A stretch of DNA of 64,000 nucleotides from Helicobacter sp. 16-1353 (lineage in GTDB: Bacteria > Campylobacterota > Campylobacteria > Campylobacterales > Helicobacteraceae), in assembly GCF_003288815.1 (NCBI RefSeq), contig NZ_NHYM01000007.1, forward strand, positions 1 to 64,000. Reading direction: 5' to 3'. Positions 9,415 through 17,799 of this stretch are shown here, piece after piece. A program made the position numbers and the translations under genes. Below the pieces are notes generated by a model, which worked only from the letters and a program-made list of their open reading frames with translations, was not told where the DNA came from and did no database searches. Numbering within the stretch: the first letter of the stretch is position 1; every line of letters begins with the position of its first letter.

Positions 9415-9432
9415 GATATATTGTAATATATC
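9415..9432. promoter_or_regulatory. 18-base palindrome between kinase and response regulator genes
   Basis: GATATATTGTAATATATC is a palindrome with eight-base arms around a GT centre, 40 bases upstream of the response regulator ATG. It contains the GTAATA core seen at two other sites. Could be an operator or a weak transcript hairpin. Confidence 0.4.
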
Positions 9433-9471
9433 ATATGAATTTACGATGTAAATAAGAGCTAAAGGTTTTAA

Positions 9472-10173
9472 ATGGGGAATAACTTCTTAAATCTATTAAA
9501 TAATATAAGTGTATTAATCGTAGAAGATGACGAAGTGGCATTATTTGGACTAAAACAGGCATTATTACCATATTGTAAAAATGTTTTTGAAGCACAAGAT
9601 GGATTGAGTGCATTTGAAATCTATAGAAAAAATAGCAATAATATAGATATTGTGGTTACAGATATAAATCTACCTGAACTTAATGCCTTTGAAATGCTAG
9701 AGCGTATAATAAAAATCAATCCAAATCAAAAAACTATTATAATGACTTCATACCCAACAGATAGTAATCTACAACATAGCTTTAAAATAAATAATGTTTG
9801 TTTGTTTTTACGCAAACCAATAAATATACCAGATTTACAAACACATCTTGCAATCTTGGCTAAAAAACCACAAGATGACATTATTATCCAACTTAGCGAT
9901 AGAATCTATGTAAATAAAACAAAAAAAGAGATTTTCCTAGACAATAAACCACTAATACTAAATGGCTTAGGAAATAATTTTTTCTGGCTACTAATTAATA
10001 ATATAAATCGAGTTATGAGTTATGATATTTTACAAGATTATCTTTATGGGGAAAAAGAAAGCTCTGTTTATAATTTAAGAATGGTTGTAGTTAGGCTTAA
10101 AAATCAACTTCAAGATAAAAATATTATAATTAATATTCAAGATGAAGGCTATATGATAAAAAGTATCAATTAA
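9472..10173 (+). CDS. OmpR-type response regulator
   Basis: A 233-residue DNA-binding response regulator. The receiver domain (about 12-125) has the acidic pair Asp19-Asp20, phospho-acceptor Asp64 in VVTDINLP, and the conserved Lys115-Pro116. The C-terminal winged helix includes the recognition-helix region SSVYNLRMVVVRLKNQL and the ending DEGYMI typical of OmpR/PhoB members. A TAAAGG ribosome site lies at 9460-9465, six bases before ATG 9472. It is downstream of the sensor kinase and probably its partner. Targets unknown. Confidence 0.85.
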   Translation: MGNNFLNLLNNISVLIVEDDEVALFGLKQALLPYCKNVFEAQDGLSAFEIYRKNSNNIDIVVTDINLPELNAFEMLERIIKINPNQKTIIMTSYPTDSNLQHSFKINNVCLFLRKPINIPDLQTHLAILAKKPQDDIIIQLSDRIYVNKTKKEIFLDNKPLILNGLGNNFFWLLINNINRVMSYDILQDYLYGEKESSVYNLRMVVVRLKNQLQDKNIIINIQDEGYMIKSIN

Positions 10174-10191
10174 TTTATTACAGGAAAAATA

Positions 10192-11412
10192 ATGGAAAAT
10201 ATGCTTAAAAAAGCACAGGAAGCAAAAAAAATAATTGCGAATCTAAAAGATAATGTGAGAAATGACATATTAAACAAAATGGCAGAAAATCTTATTAAAA
10301 ACAAAGATTCTATTCTAAATGCAAATAAAATCGATATAAAAAACGCACAAGATTCCCTATCAAATGCTATGTTGGAGCGATTAAAACTAGATTCCAAAAA
10401 AATAGATTCTATGGCAAAATCCCTAAATGAAATCGCAGATTTAAAAAGTCCAATAGGCAGAATCCTAGATGGATTTGAAAACTACAAGGGATTAAAAATA
10501 CAAAAGGTATCTGTCCCAATTGGTATTATTGCTGTGATTTACGAATCGCGTCCAAATGTTACAAGCGATACTTCGGCATTATGCTTTAAAAGCGGTAATG
10601 TTTGTATTCTAAAAGGCGGGAAAGAATCCATAAACTCAAATAAAGCTATTTTGGAGATTTTACATAAAAGCTTAGAATCCTACAATATCCCAAAGGCTGC
10701 AATTAGCTTTGTAGATTCTAGAGATTCTATGGAATCTCTATTAAAAGAATATAAATATATAGATTTAGTTATTCCACGAGGTGGGGAAAATCTCATTAAA
10801 TTTGTAACAACAAATTCCACCATTCCTGTTATCAAACACGATAAGGGCGTATGTCATTTATACATACATAAATATTGCGATAAAAAGAAAGCACTAAATA
10901 TAGCAATAAACGCAAAAAGCTCAAAACCAGCAGTTTGCAATAGTATTGAAACGATTTTAATCCACGAGGATTCTAACATCTTAGCAGAGCTAATAGAAAC
11001 CTTAAAGAAAAATAATATTAAAATAAAAGCTTGTAAGAATCTTGCAGATAGATTTAATTTAGATATTGCTGTGGAGAGTGATTTTTACAATGAATATGGC
11101 GATAATATACTAAATCTAAAAATAGTCAAAAACACCAATGAAGCAATAGAGCACATACAAAAATATGGCTCAAGCCATTCTGATAGCATTATAACAGAGG
11201 ATTACAGCGTAGCACAGCGATTTTTAAATGAGGTAGATTCTGCTTGTGTGTATGTAAATGCAAGCACAAGATTCAGCGATGGAGGGGAATTTGGCTTTGG
11301 GGCGGAGATTGGAATCTCAACTTCTAAGATACACGCAAGGGGACCGATGGGAATTGAAAGTCTTACAACATATAAATACCAAATCTATGGCGATGGGCAG
11401 ATACGAGAATAA
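10192..11412 (+). CDS. proA: Gamma-glutamyl phosphate reductase ProA
   Basis: Reduces gamma-glutamyl phosphate to glutamate semialdehyde with NADPH in proline synthesis. Full-length (406 residues). Diagnostic segments are IPRGGENLIKFV, IPVIKHDKGVCHLY, the catalytic Cys249 in SKPAVCNSIETIL, and the C-terminal ARGPMGIESLTTYKY. It starts 18 bases after the response regulator stop with an AGGAAAAATA leader; the two may share a transcript but need not be related in function. proB is not in the window. Confidence 0.95.
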   Translation: MENMLKKAQEAKKIIANLKDNVRNDILNKMAENLIKNKDSILNANKIDIKNAQDSLSNAMLERLKLDSKKIDSMAKSLNEIADLKSPIGRILDGFENYKGLKIQKVSVPIGIIAVIYESRPNVTSDTSALCFKSGNVCILKGGKESINSNKAILEILHKSLESYNIPKAAISFVDSRDSMESLLKEYKYIDLVIPRGGENLIKFVTTNSTIPVIKHDKGVCHLYIHKYCDKKKALNIAINAKSSKPAVCNSIETILIHEDSNILAELIETLKKNNIKIKACKNLADRFNLDIAVESDFYNEYGDNILNLKIVKNTNEAIEHIQKYGSSHSDSIITEDYSVAQRFLNEVDSACVYVNASTRFSDGGEFGFGAEIGISTSKIHARGPMGIESLTTYKYQIYGDGQIRE

Positions 11413-11418
11413 AAAATA

Positions 11419-12804
11419 TTAATTATCTTTTGGCGGATTTATATCTTGTAATGGTTTGCTTATATAATATCCCTGTGCGTAGTCCATTCCCATTTCTTTA
11501 ACAACATCATAAACTTCTTTTGAGCTTACAAATTCTGCTATTGTGTAGATTTTAAGTAATTTAGCAAAGCGAACAATCGTCTCAACTATAATCTTTGCAT
11601 TTTTATCTTTATCTATATTTTTAATTAGGGAGCCATCAATCTTTAAGAAATCTATTTGTAACTGCATCAAAATAGAAAAGTTAGAATATCCGCTACCAAA
11701 GTCATCTAAAGCGATTTGGACGCCCAATTCCTTAATATTTGTAATAAAATTACTAACACTATCAAAATCCTCAATACTCTCTTGCTCTGTTATCTCAACA
11801 ACTACCCTGCCCTCTAGATTATAATGCACGATTCTATCCATAAACCATATTGAAAAATCCGAAGATAACATATCTTCTAATGCAAGATTCACAGAAAAAG
11901 TAAGATTCTTCCTAGTCGATAAATATGCAAAAGATTTTTCTATCATAAGTTTTGAAAGCTTTGAATACGCACTTGAACGCTTGGAAATCTCTAAAAATAA
12001 TCCCGGCGGGATAATATGTCCCTCTTTATCCTTAATACGCATAAGGGCTTCATATTTTTCTTTATCTTTTGTGTCGTGGTATCCTTGAATACCCTCTATT
12101 TTTTGGTAAAAAGGCACAACTTCTTGACTTTTTAGTGCTTGATATATGATTTCAGTATATTGGATATTATTTTTTAATGTGTTTAAAATAGGCAGATTTC
12201 TGTTATAAATTACAATTGGATTTTTATATTCTTTCGCGTGATGAAGTGCCATTTGAGCATTTACCATACTATATTTAGCACTATCATAAGAAAATGCAAT
12301 GCCAATAGTCGCAGTTAGATTAATATATGTATAACCATCAATTAGGATTTCTTTCTTACCTAGATAATTTAAAAAATTCTCTAATTTATGTATAAACATA
12401 CTTCTATCTATACAATTAGGCCAAAGGATAGCAAAATCATCACCATGGATTCTATATAATAAATAGTTTTCATCTTTAAAATAATTTTTTAGGATATTTG
12501 CCACAGAGCATAGAATTTGGTCTGCCAACTCCACACCATAAAAACTATTTATTTCCTTAAAATTGCTTATGTTTAAAACGGCTATCACATGATTTGAATA
12601 CTCTTCTAAATCTTGTCTAAGCACAATATTTGTTTTTAATCCCGTTAATGGGTCGCAGTTTATGCAAGTATTTAAGTCATATATTTGTTTTGCGATATTA
12701 TTATGAAAATATCTTGATATTTCAGCCACTTCCTTTGGTGAAGTAATAATCTTTTGCGACCAATTCGTAAAGTGGGTTTTATTTGTTTTATAAAAATTTT
12801 GCAT
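11419..12804 (-). CDS. GGDEF-EAL cyclic di-GMP protein, C-terminal part of a frameshifted gene
   Basis: The 461-residue frame carries a GGDEF domain (about 45-200) with degenerate signature HGDDF (120-124), so probably no cyclase activity, and an EAL phosphodiesterase domain (about 210-455). The EAL catalytic set looks intact: Glu252 in YEALMR, Asn306, Glu337, Asp367-Asp368 in DDFGSGYS, Lys388 and Glu424. The frame continues upstream of ATG 12804 without a stop to the T8 run at 12878-12885, where it meets the end of the membrane segment encoded in another frame. One extra T would join them into a protein of about 550 residues. As read, this part would need internal initiation. Confidence 0.8.
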   Translation of the reverse strand: MQNFYKTNKTHFTNWSQKIITSPKEVAEISRYFHNNIAKQIYDLNTCINCDPLTGLKTNIVLRQDLEEYSNHVIAVLNISNFKEINSFYGVELADQILCSVANILKNYFKDENYLLYRIHGDDFAILWPNCIDRSMFIHKLENFLNYLGKKEILIDGYTYINLTATIGIAFSYDSAKYSMVNAQMALHHAKEYKNPIVIYNRNLPILNTLKNNIQYTEIIYQALKSQEVVPFYQKIEGIQGYHDTKDKEKYEALMRIKDKEGHIIPPGLFLEISKRSSAYSKLSKLMIEKSFAYLSTRKNLTFSVNLALEDMLSSDFSIWFMDRIVHYNLEGRVVVEITEQESIEDFDSVSNFITNIKELGVQIALDDFGSGYSNFSILMQLQIDFLKIDGSLIKNIDKDKNAKIIVETIVRFAKLLKIYTIAEFVSSKEVYDVVKEMGMDYAQGYYISKPLQDINPPKDN

Positions 12805-12830
12805 ATCTTCATAAAAAATATTGAGCGAAT

Positions 12831-13064
12831 TTAATATATTATCCCTAAGAAATTTATTTGAAAAATGTATGATAAGTAAAAAAAAGTTATATTTATAGCA
12901 ATGAGAATCCCAATAAAACTTGCAAAAAAGGCTAAACTGCTTGATGTTTCTTCAATAAGCGTTAAAAATAGCATTCCACATATTATATAACCTGTATTTA
13001 TTAACAAAAATATAAATACTGGAATAAATAAAAATACTTTAAAGTTAGCCTTTATATCATACAA
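12831..13064 (-). CDS. N-terminal membrane segment of the frameshifted GGDEF-EAL gene
   Basis: A short frame with two strong TM helices (starting FLFIPVFIFLLINTGYI and LAFFASFIGILIAINITFF). The start is TTG 13064, chosen because GGAGGG (13071-13076 on the complement) lies six bases upstream; the TTG at 13094 has no such site. After the T8 run the frame reads YLSYIFQINFLGIIY and stops. In the alternative frame the same bases give LLIIHFSNKFL and then run into the GGDEF-EAL frame, a normal TM exit with basic residues. I therefore read this as the 5' part of one split gene. Confidence 0.7.
   Translation of the reverse strand: MYDIKANFKVFLFIPVFIFLLINTGYIICGMLFLTLIEETSSSLAFFASFIGILIAINITFFYLSYIFQINFLGIIY
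12878..12885 (-). repeat. T8 homopolymer at the frameshift in the GGDEF-EAL gene
   Basis: Eight A on the plus strand (T8 in the coding strand). With T8 or T7 translation stops within about 15 codons; with T9 (or T6) the membrane segment joins the GGDEF-EAL frame. Candidate slippage site or sequencing indel. Confidence 0.7.
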
Positions 13065-13144
13065 ATCACGCCCTCCAATCTCATATATTATCAAATTTAT
13101 TTTTATTAAATAAAAATAATTGAGAATTATATCTAAAACTATAT

Positions 13145-14746
13145 CTACATTTGGTCTATATAATCTGGAAAATGCAAAATCAAATCTTGTGGAAACTTTT
13201 TTGTAATTTTACTAAAAAAAATTCTATTGACAAACAAATCGCCAATTATGCCTATATCTTTAATACCATAATTAGTATTTGCATCGCGAAATACATTAAT
13301 AACAAAATCTGCCAAACTATCTAGGATTCCGTAGCATAGGGTTTCATTGTCAATTCCAGCTAGAGTAAAACTAATAGATGAGCTAACAGAAGCTAAATAA
13401 TCGTAGTTTGCTTCTCCATCGCTATTTATTATTTTAAAGTCGATTCTAGGACCAATATCGCGTAATGATAAACTTGCATATTCAAAAATCCTATCTTTTT
13501 CTAAAATCTTGCTAAAGCCCAAAATAACGCAAATAGAACTAAAAATATCTAAAATATTATCACTCCATATTTCTTCATCACTAAAGCTATTAATAAAATG
13601 GATTCTATCTGGGAATGACTTTTCGTAATTCTCCAAAAGCTTTTTACCATTTGGTCGAAGTGAAAGCTGCTTTAAGATATTTTTTGGATTCATATCAAAA
13701 TGAATATTTATTATATTAGCATTAGAATCTAGAATCTTAAATATTGTTTGATGGTATGTGCTAATATATGCGACAAATAAAGGCGTATTAGTATCAAAAT
13801 TTGATTGGATAAAAGGAATTAAGCCATATTTTGTTATATTAGAATCCTTAGTAGAATCTAAAAATTTATTTTCTATAAAATATCCATTTTCACCCATAAC
13901 AATCTCAAAAAATCGCTCTTTAAAAGGATTTATATAATCTATCCCATTTTTTATCTTATGTTTTTTGTATTCCCCATTATCATAATTTGCAAATAAAAAT
14001 GGTATTTCTAAATCTATCAAAATACTTGATAATGCACATAGAATAGGGTCATAAGGCAAAATAAATAAAGCGTTTTTAAAACCCAATTCATTCACAAAAA
14101 CTTCTTTGATATATAGATTTATATAAGGTTTTTCAAATGTCGCCAACGCATCTAATTCATTTTGAGTGGCTCTTGTATAAAGATTTATCGTTGATATATC
14201 ATTTGATAAAATAAAGTCAAAATCCCTATTATTGAGCGATAAAATAATCTCTCCTTTTATCGTTTGAAATCGCACAGATTCCCCATTTTGCAACATCTTA
14301 GTAATGCTATTTAGAGAATCTTTTAATTTATCTTTTGTAGTAATGCTTTTATTATCAAATAATATATCTATATTTATTTTACTATTTGGATATGTGAAAA
14401 TATCACAAAATTGCTCTCCATTAATATCCTTAATATTAATAGTTTCACTTAAATCAAAGTCAAATGTGCAACTCTGCTCATCGATAGTAGAAGAATAACC
14501 CTTCATCATCTCCTTAGAAACCTCAACACTTTTTAGTATAAAATATAATGAAAGCGGGATTTTATAGGATATTTGAGTGGCGAAATTACTTAGATTCTCA
14601 TCATCTCCATTAACAAAAAATAATAACTCATTACCTAAAATCATATCATAATGCTTTAAATCAAGCCCAGTAGCAGTTTTTCGCATAATTTTTAGGAAAT
14701 AATCTTTATTTGAATGTTTATATAAAAAAATAAATTTAAGAATCAT
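13145..14746 (-). CDS. hydE: HydE, hydrogenase operon protein with HypF-like C terminus
   Basis: Last gene of the hydABCDE operon; a 533-residue protein like that at the same place in H. pylori and Wolinella. Its exact role is not established. The N terminus (residues 1-75) and C-terminal third resemble the Kae1/HypF carbamoyltransferase fold: ETLCYGILDSLADFVINVF and KDIGIIGDLFVNRIFFSKI align in pattern with the HypF C-terminal nucleotide-binding domain, but the usual metal and ATP motifs are not visible, so it may be a non-catalytic paralogue. ATG 14746 shares one base with the hydD stop. Its place in the operon implies maturation of the hydrogenase. Confidence 0.75.
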   Translation of the reverse strand: MILKFIFLYKHSNKDYFLKIMRKTATGLDLKHYDMILGNELLFFVNGDDENLSNFATQISYKIPLSLYFILKSVEVSKEMMKGYSSTIDEQSCTFDFDLSETINIKDINGEQFCDIFTYPNSKINIDILFDNKSITTKDKLKDSLNSITKMLQNGESVRFQTIKGEIILSLNNRDFDFILSNDISTINLYTRATQNELDALATFEKPYINLYIKEVFVNELGFKNALFILPYDPILCALSSILIDLEIPFLFANYDNGEYKKHKIKNGIDYINPFKERFFEIVMGENGYFIENKFLDSTKDSNITKYGLIPFIQSNFDTNTPLFVAYISTYHQTIFKILDSNANIINIHFDMNPKNILKQLSLRPNGKKLLENYEKSFPDRIHFINSFSDEEIWSDNILDIFSSICVILGFSKILEKDRIFEYASLSLRDIGPRIDFKIINSDGEANYDYLASVSSSISFTLAGIDNETLCYGILDSLADFVINVFRDANTNYGIKDIGIIGDLFVNRIFFSKITKKFPQDLILHFPDYIDQM

Positions 14747-15285
14747 TAATAGCCTTTAAATGAATTATTAGCTATTTCTTGAATATCCCTATTATCAACC
14801 TCATCTATACTAAAACCAAGTTCTTTTAGATATTTTAATGCAATATCACGCATCACTATACAAGAATCTTTGATTTTCGGTGATAGATTAAAAGCTGTAT
14901 CATCATTTAATATTTCTGGAATCGTCGCTATTATCTTGATTTGTGGTAAATCACCTAGTATTTCAATCATCTTTAATGTTTGCAACATTTCGACTTCGTG
15001 TGCCGTGCCCTGCCAATTTAGGTTATTTGGAATATTATTAAAATCAAAAAAGAATACATCTCCAATATTTCCATCATCAGCATTAATGCAATCCAAAATC
15101 AAAACACTATCATAAGAGGTTATAAGGGGAATCAAACTTTGAGCTAAAGTCCCACCATCAATAATATCAAGACTATGCTCACTAGAGGTGAATTTATAAT
15201 TCACCTTAAGAAGATTGGATAGATGAACGCCAATGCCCTCATCTCCAAATAAAATATTACCAATGCCAAGAATTAGAATCTTCAT
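14746..15285 (-). CDS. hydD: HydD hydrogenase maturation endopeptidase
   Basis: Nickel-dependent endopeptidase of the HyaD/HybD family that removes the C-terminal tail of the large subunit after nickel insertion. Seen are the N-terminal GIGNILFGDEGIGVHL, where the Glu of GDEG is a nickel ligand, LDIIDGGT, the Asp in LILDCINADD, and HEV (about 80-100) contributing the third ligand. ATG 15285 is preferred over GTG 15294 because the family begins directly with the hydrophobic strand KILILGIGN. It overlaps hydE by one base. Its substrate is expected to be HydB. Confidence 0.9.
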   Translation of the reverse strand: MKILILGIGNILFGDEGIGVHLSNLLKVNYKFTSSEHSLDIIDGGTLAQSLIPLITSYDSVLILDCINADDGNIGDVFFFDFNNIPNNLNWQGTAHEVEMLQTLKMIEILGDLPQIKIIATIPEILNDDTAFNLSPKIKDSCIVMRDIALKYLKELGFSIDEVDNRDIQEIANNSFKGY

Positions 15286-15364
15286 AAATACCACAAACCT
15301 AAATTAAATATCATTCTCTATCTCTCGCTTTAATTTATATAAGATTCTAATTCATTTAACAATA

Positions 15365-16054
15365 TCAATTCTCTTTTGCAACTTCTTGGTAGCGATACCC
15401 ACCAACGATAGAATCTGCCCCGCCATCTGGGTGTTTTACTGCATTCCAAACGACCATATAAACATGCACAGGGATAAAAATGATAATCGCCCAAGTAGTA
15501 ATATGGTGTATCTTTCTAACATTTGCTAATCCACCAACAGCAACTTCAAGCCATTTAAAGCAAGGTTCTAATATCGCTCCTAAGCCATTATGATATACAT
15601 TATAATACAAAATCACGCCACTTAGGGAAATAATAAGCACCAAAATCGCCAAAATCAAATATGCAAAAAATTGTATTGGGTTATAAACTCCCTTTACATG
15701 CGGATGAGCACCCATAAAAAGATAGTTTTTTATCTGCCCTATCCACATTTTAGCACTAAATAAATCACTTGCATAAACTTTCTCATTTGTTTTTCTAGTC
15801 GTGCTTAAGAATAAATACAATCTAAAAATCGAAACTGATATAAGCAAAAATCCAGCTATAACATGAAAACTCCTAAAAGTCGCAATCAAAAAGCCGGTAG
15901 GCTCTGGATTTGGATTTGGAGTCAAAAATGGATATGCGATATAGAATCCACTAAAAATTAAAAAGAATATCGAAAACGCTCTCACCCAGTGAAAAAATCT
16001 AACACCGGGCGTGAAAGTCAAAGTTCTTTTAAAAAATTTTTCTTTTGTTATCAT
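15365..16054 (-). CDS. hydC: HydC, cytochrome b subunit of NiFe hydrogenase
   Basis: Di-heme cytochrome b that passes electrons from H2 oxidation to menaquinone and anchors the enzyme. The 229-residue protein has four TM helices with the conserved heme His residues in VRFFHWVRAFSIF, TFRSFHVIAGFLL, and the pair HHITTWAIIIFIPVHVYMV, and ends with the family motif KHPDGGADSIVGGYRY. It follows hydB after nine bases with CTCCTT (complement AAGGAG) as ribosome site. An 79-base gap separates it from hydD, so translation is not coupled there. Confidence 0.93.
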   Translation of the reverse strand: MITKEKFFKRTLTFTPGVRFFHWVRAFSIFFLIFSGFYIAYPFLTPNPNPEPTGFLIATFRSFHVIAGFLLISVSIFRLYLFLSTTRKTNEKVYASDLFSAKMWIGQIKNYLFMGAHPHVKGVYNPIQFFAYLILAILVLIISLSGVILYYNVYHNGLGAILEPCFKWLEVAVGGLANVRKIHHITTWAIIIFIPVHVYMVVWNAVKHPDGGADSIVGGYRYQEVAKEN

Positions 16055-16063
16055 AACTTCTCC

Positions 16064-17788
16064 TTATGCGCGTAAAGTCGCAGGATTCACTTTATATTCA
16101 CCTATTTTATTACCTTTGACATCTATCATATGCACTGAACAAGCAATACAAGGGTCAAATGAATGTATAGTTCTAATAATCTCTAATGGTTGGGTTATAT
16201 TTTGAACTTTAATTCCTATCAAACTAGCTTCATAAGGTCCTTTTTGACCTTTTGCATCTCTAGGTCCTGCATTCCAAGTGGATGGAACGACTGCTTGATA
16301 ATTTTCAATAACACCATTTTTGATTCTAACCCAGTGGCTCAAAGTTCCTCTAGGAACATTACCGATATATCGCCCTTTATATTCCTTGTTTTTATCGATT
16401 ACATATGGGGCGCAAGTCGTTTTATCTGTTTTGATATTTTCTATTAATGAATTAAACACTTCAATACCATAATCCGCAGATAATTTACATTCCAACGCCC
16501 TAGCCGCAGTCCTACCTAATGTGCTAAATACCGCACTAACAGGCAATCCTGTATCTTTTAAAAACTTTGTAGCAATAGTGGTAATTCTAGGATTCTTAGC
16601 AGCTAGTCCCACAACAATCGCCGCCAAAGGTCCAACTTCCATCGGCTCTCCATCGTATCTTGGCGATTTAATCCAACTATACTTACCATCTGTATCTAAT
16701 AGTTTGCTACTAACTTCTTTTGAATCCACCCCAATACTAGTGCCATCTTTAAACCCTGTATAATTAGGATTTGTTTTGCCATCATATGGTTGAAGCGGTC
16801 CATTGTCCTTATACCAAGAATGCGTAGCATCCTCTGTGATTAGATTTTCATCAATTGGATGAAGTTTTGTTATATCATAATCTTTTACAATTCCCGTGCT
16901 ATATAGATATTCGCCATTGCCAATTGGAATCTCCTCAAAACAAAGGAAATTCTTAACCCCAGAGCCTTTAAGGACACTTGGCTCATTTTTATAAACCTCA
17001 GCTGCCATCAAAATATCCGGATAATATGCTCTATCCACGAAATCCTTAACATATTTATATTTTAAAAGCCAATCACCCAAACGACTTGGGTCTAAAATAT
17101 CCATAACAGAAGTAACACCACCAACAGTTAGGCTTTGTGGATGTGGCTGCTTAGAGCCAAAAATCGCCATCATTTGTGCGGCAACTCGCTGAACCTCAAG
17201 TAATTTTAGATAATGCGATAAAACGATTAGATTCTGCTCTGGGCTAAATCTATATGTTTTATGTCCCCAATAAGCATTTGCAAATGGTCCTAAAGCTCCT
17301 TTTTTTACGAAATCCGCAACCCTAGTTTGAACTGCCTTTAGCTCATCTTCACCTGTATTCATAGGAAAATCGGCATAATTAAATGCGAGTTTTGAAGCCT
17401 TTGCAGGTGAAGCGCTAAGCGCAGATACTACATCACACCAATCCAATCCGTGCAATGTGTAAAAATGCACTGTGTGGTCGTGTAATACAAGCGAAATATT
17501 CATCAATGAGCGGACTAATTCGGCATTTTTTGGCGGGATTATACCTAGTGCATTTTCAACCGCCGAGATTCCAGCCTTATAGTGAGAATAAGTGCAAACA
17601 CCGCAGATTCTCTGCATCATAAATCCAGCATCTCTTGGGTCTCTATTTTGCACTATTCGCTCTAAACCTCTCCAAAGTGTAGAAGATGAAAATGCGTCCT
17701 GTATCACATTATTTTCATCTACTACAACCTCAATTCTTAAATGCCCTTCAATTCTTGTTATCGGGTCAACTACGATTCTTTTTGTCAT
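16064..17788 (-). CDS. hydB: HydB, large subunit of membrane-bound NiFe hydrogenase
   Basis: Catalytic subunit of the quinone-reactive uptake hydrogenase. Both nickel-binding Cys pairs are present: RICGVCTYSHYKAG near residue 60 and DPCIACSVH near the C terminus. HydD should cut after the His of the second motif, removing the tail MIDVKGNKIGEYKVNPATLRA (written here as the last 21 residues starting at MIDVKGN). The N-terminal DPITRIEGHLRIEV is a family hallmark. The 574-residue length is normal. Lies between hydA and hydC in one operon. Confidence 0.95.
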   Translation of the reverse strand: MTKRIVVDPITRIEGHLRIEVVVDENNVIQDAFSSSTLWRGLERIVQNRDPRDAGFMMQRICGVCTYSHYKAGISAVENALGIIPPKNAELVRSLMNISLVLHDHTVHFYTLHGLDWCDVVSALSASPAKASKLAFNYADFPMNTGEDELKAVQTRVADFVKKGALGPFANAYWGHKTYRFSPEQNLIVLSHYLKLLEVQRVAAQMMAIFGSKQPHPQSLTVGGVTSVMDILDPSRLGDWLLKYKYVKDFVDRAYYPDILMAAEVYKNEPSVLKGSGVKNFLCFEEIPIGNGEYLYSTGIVKDYDITKLHPIDENLITEDATHSWYKDNGPLQPYDGKTNPNYTGFKDGTSIGVDSKEVSSKLLDTDGKYSWIKSPRYDGEPMEVGPLAAIVVGLAAKNPRITTIATKFLKDTGLPVSAVFSTLGRTAARALECKLSADYGIEVFNSLIENIKTDKTTCAPYVIDKNKEYKGRYIGNVPRGTLSHWVRIKNGVIENYQAVVPSTWNAGPRDAKGQKGPYEASLIGIKVQNITQPLEIIRTIHSFDPCIACSVHMIDVKGNKIGEYKVNPATLRA

Positions 17789-17799
17789 TTTAACTCCCC

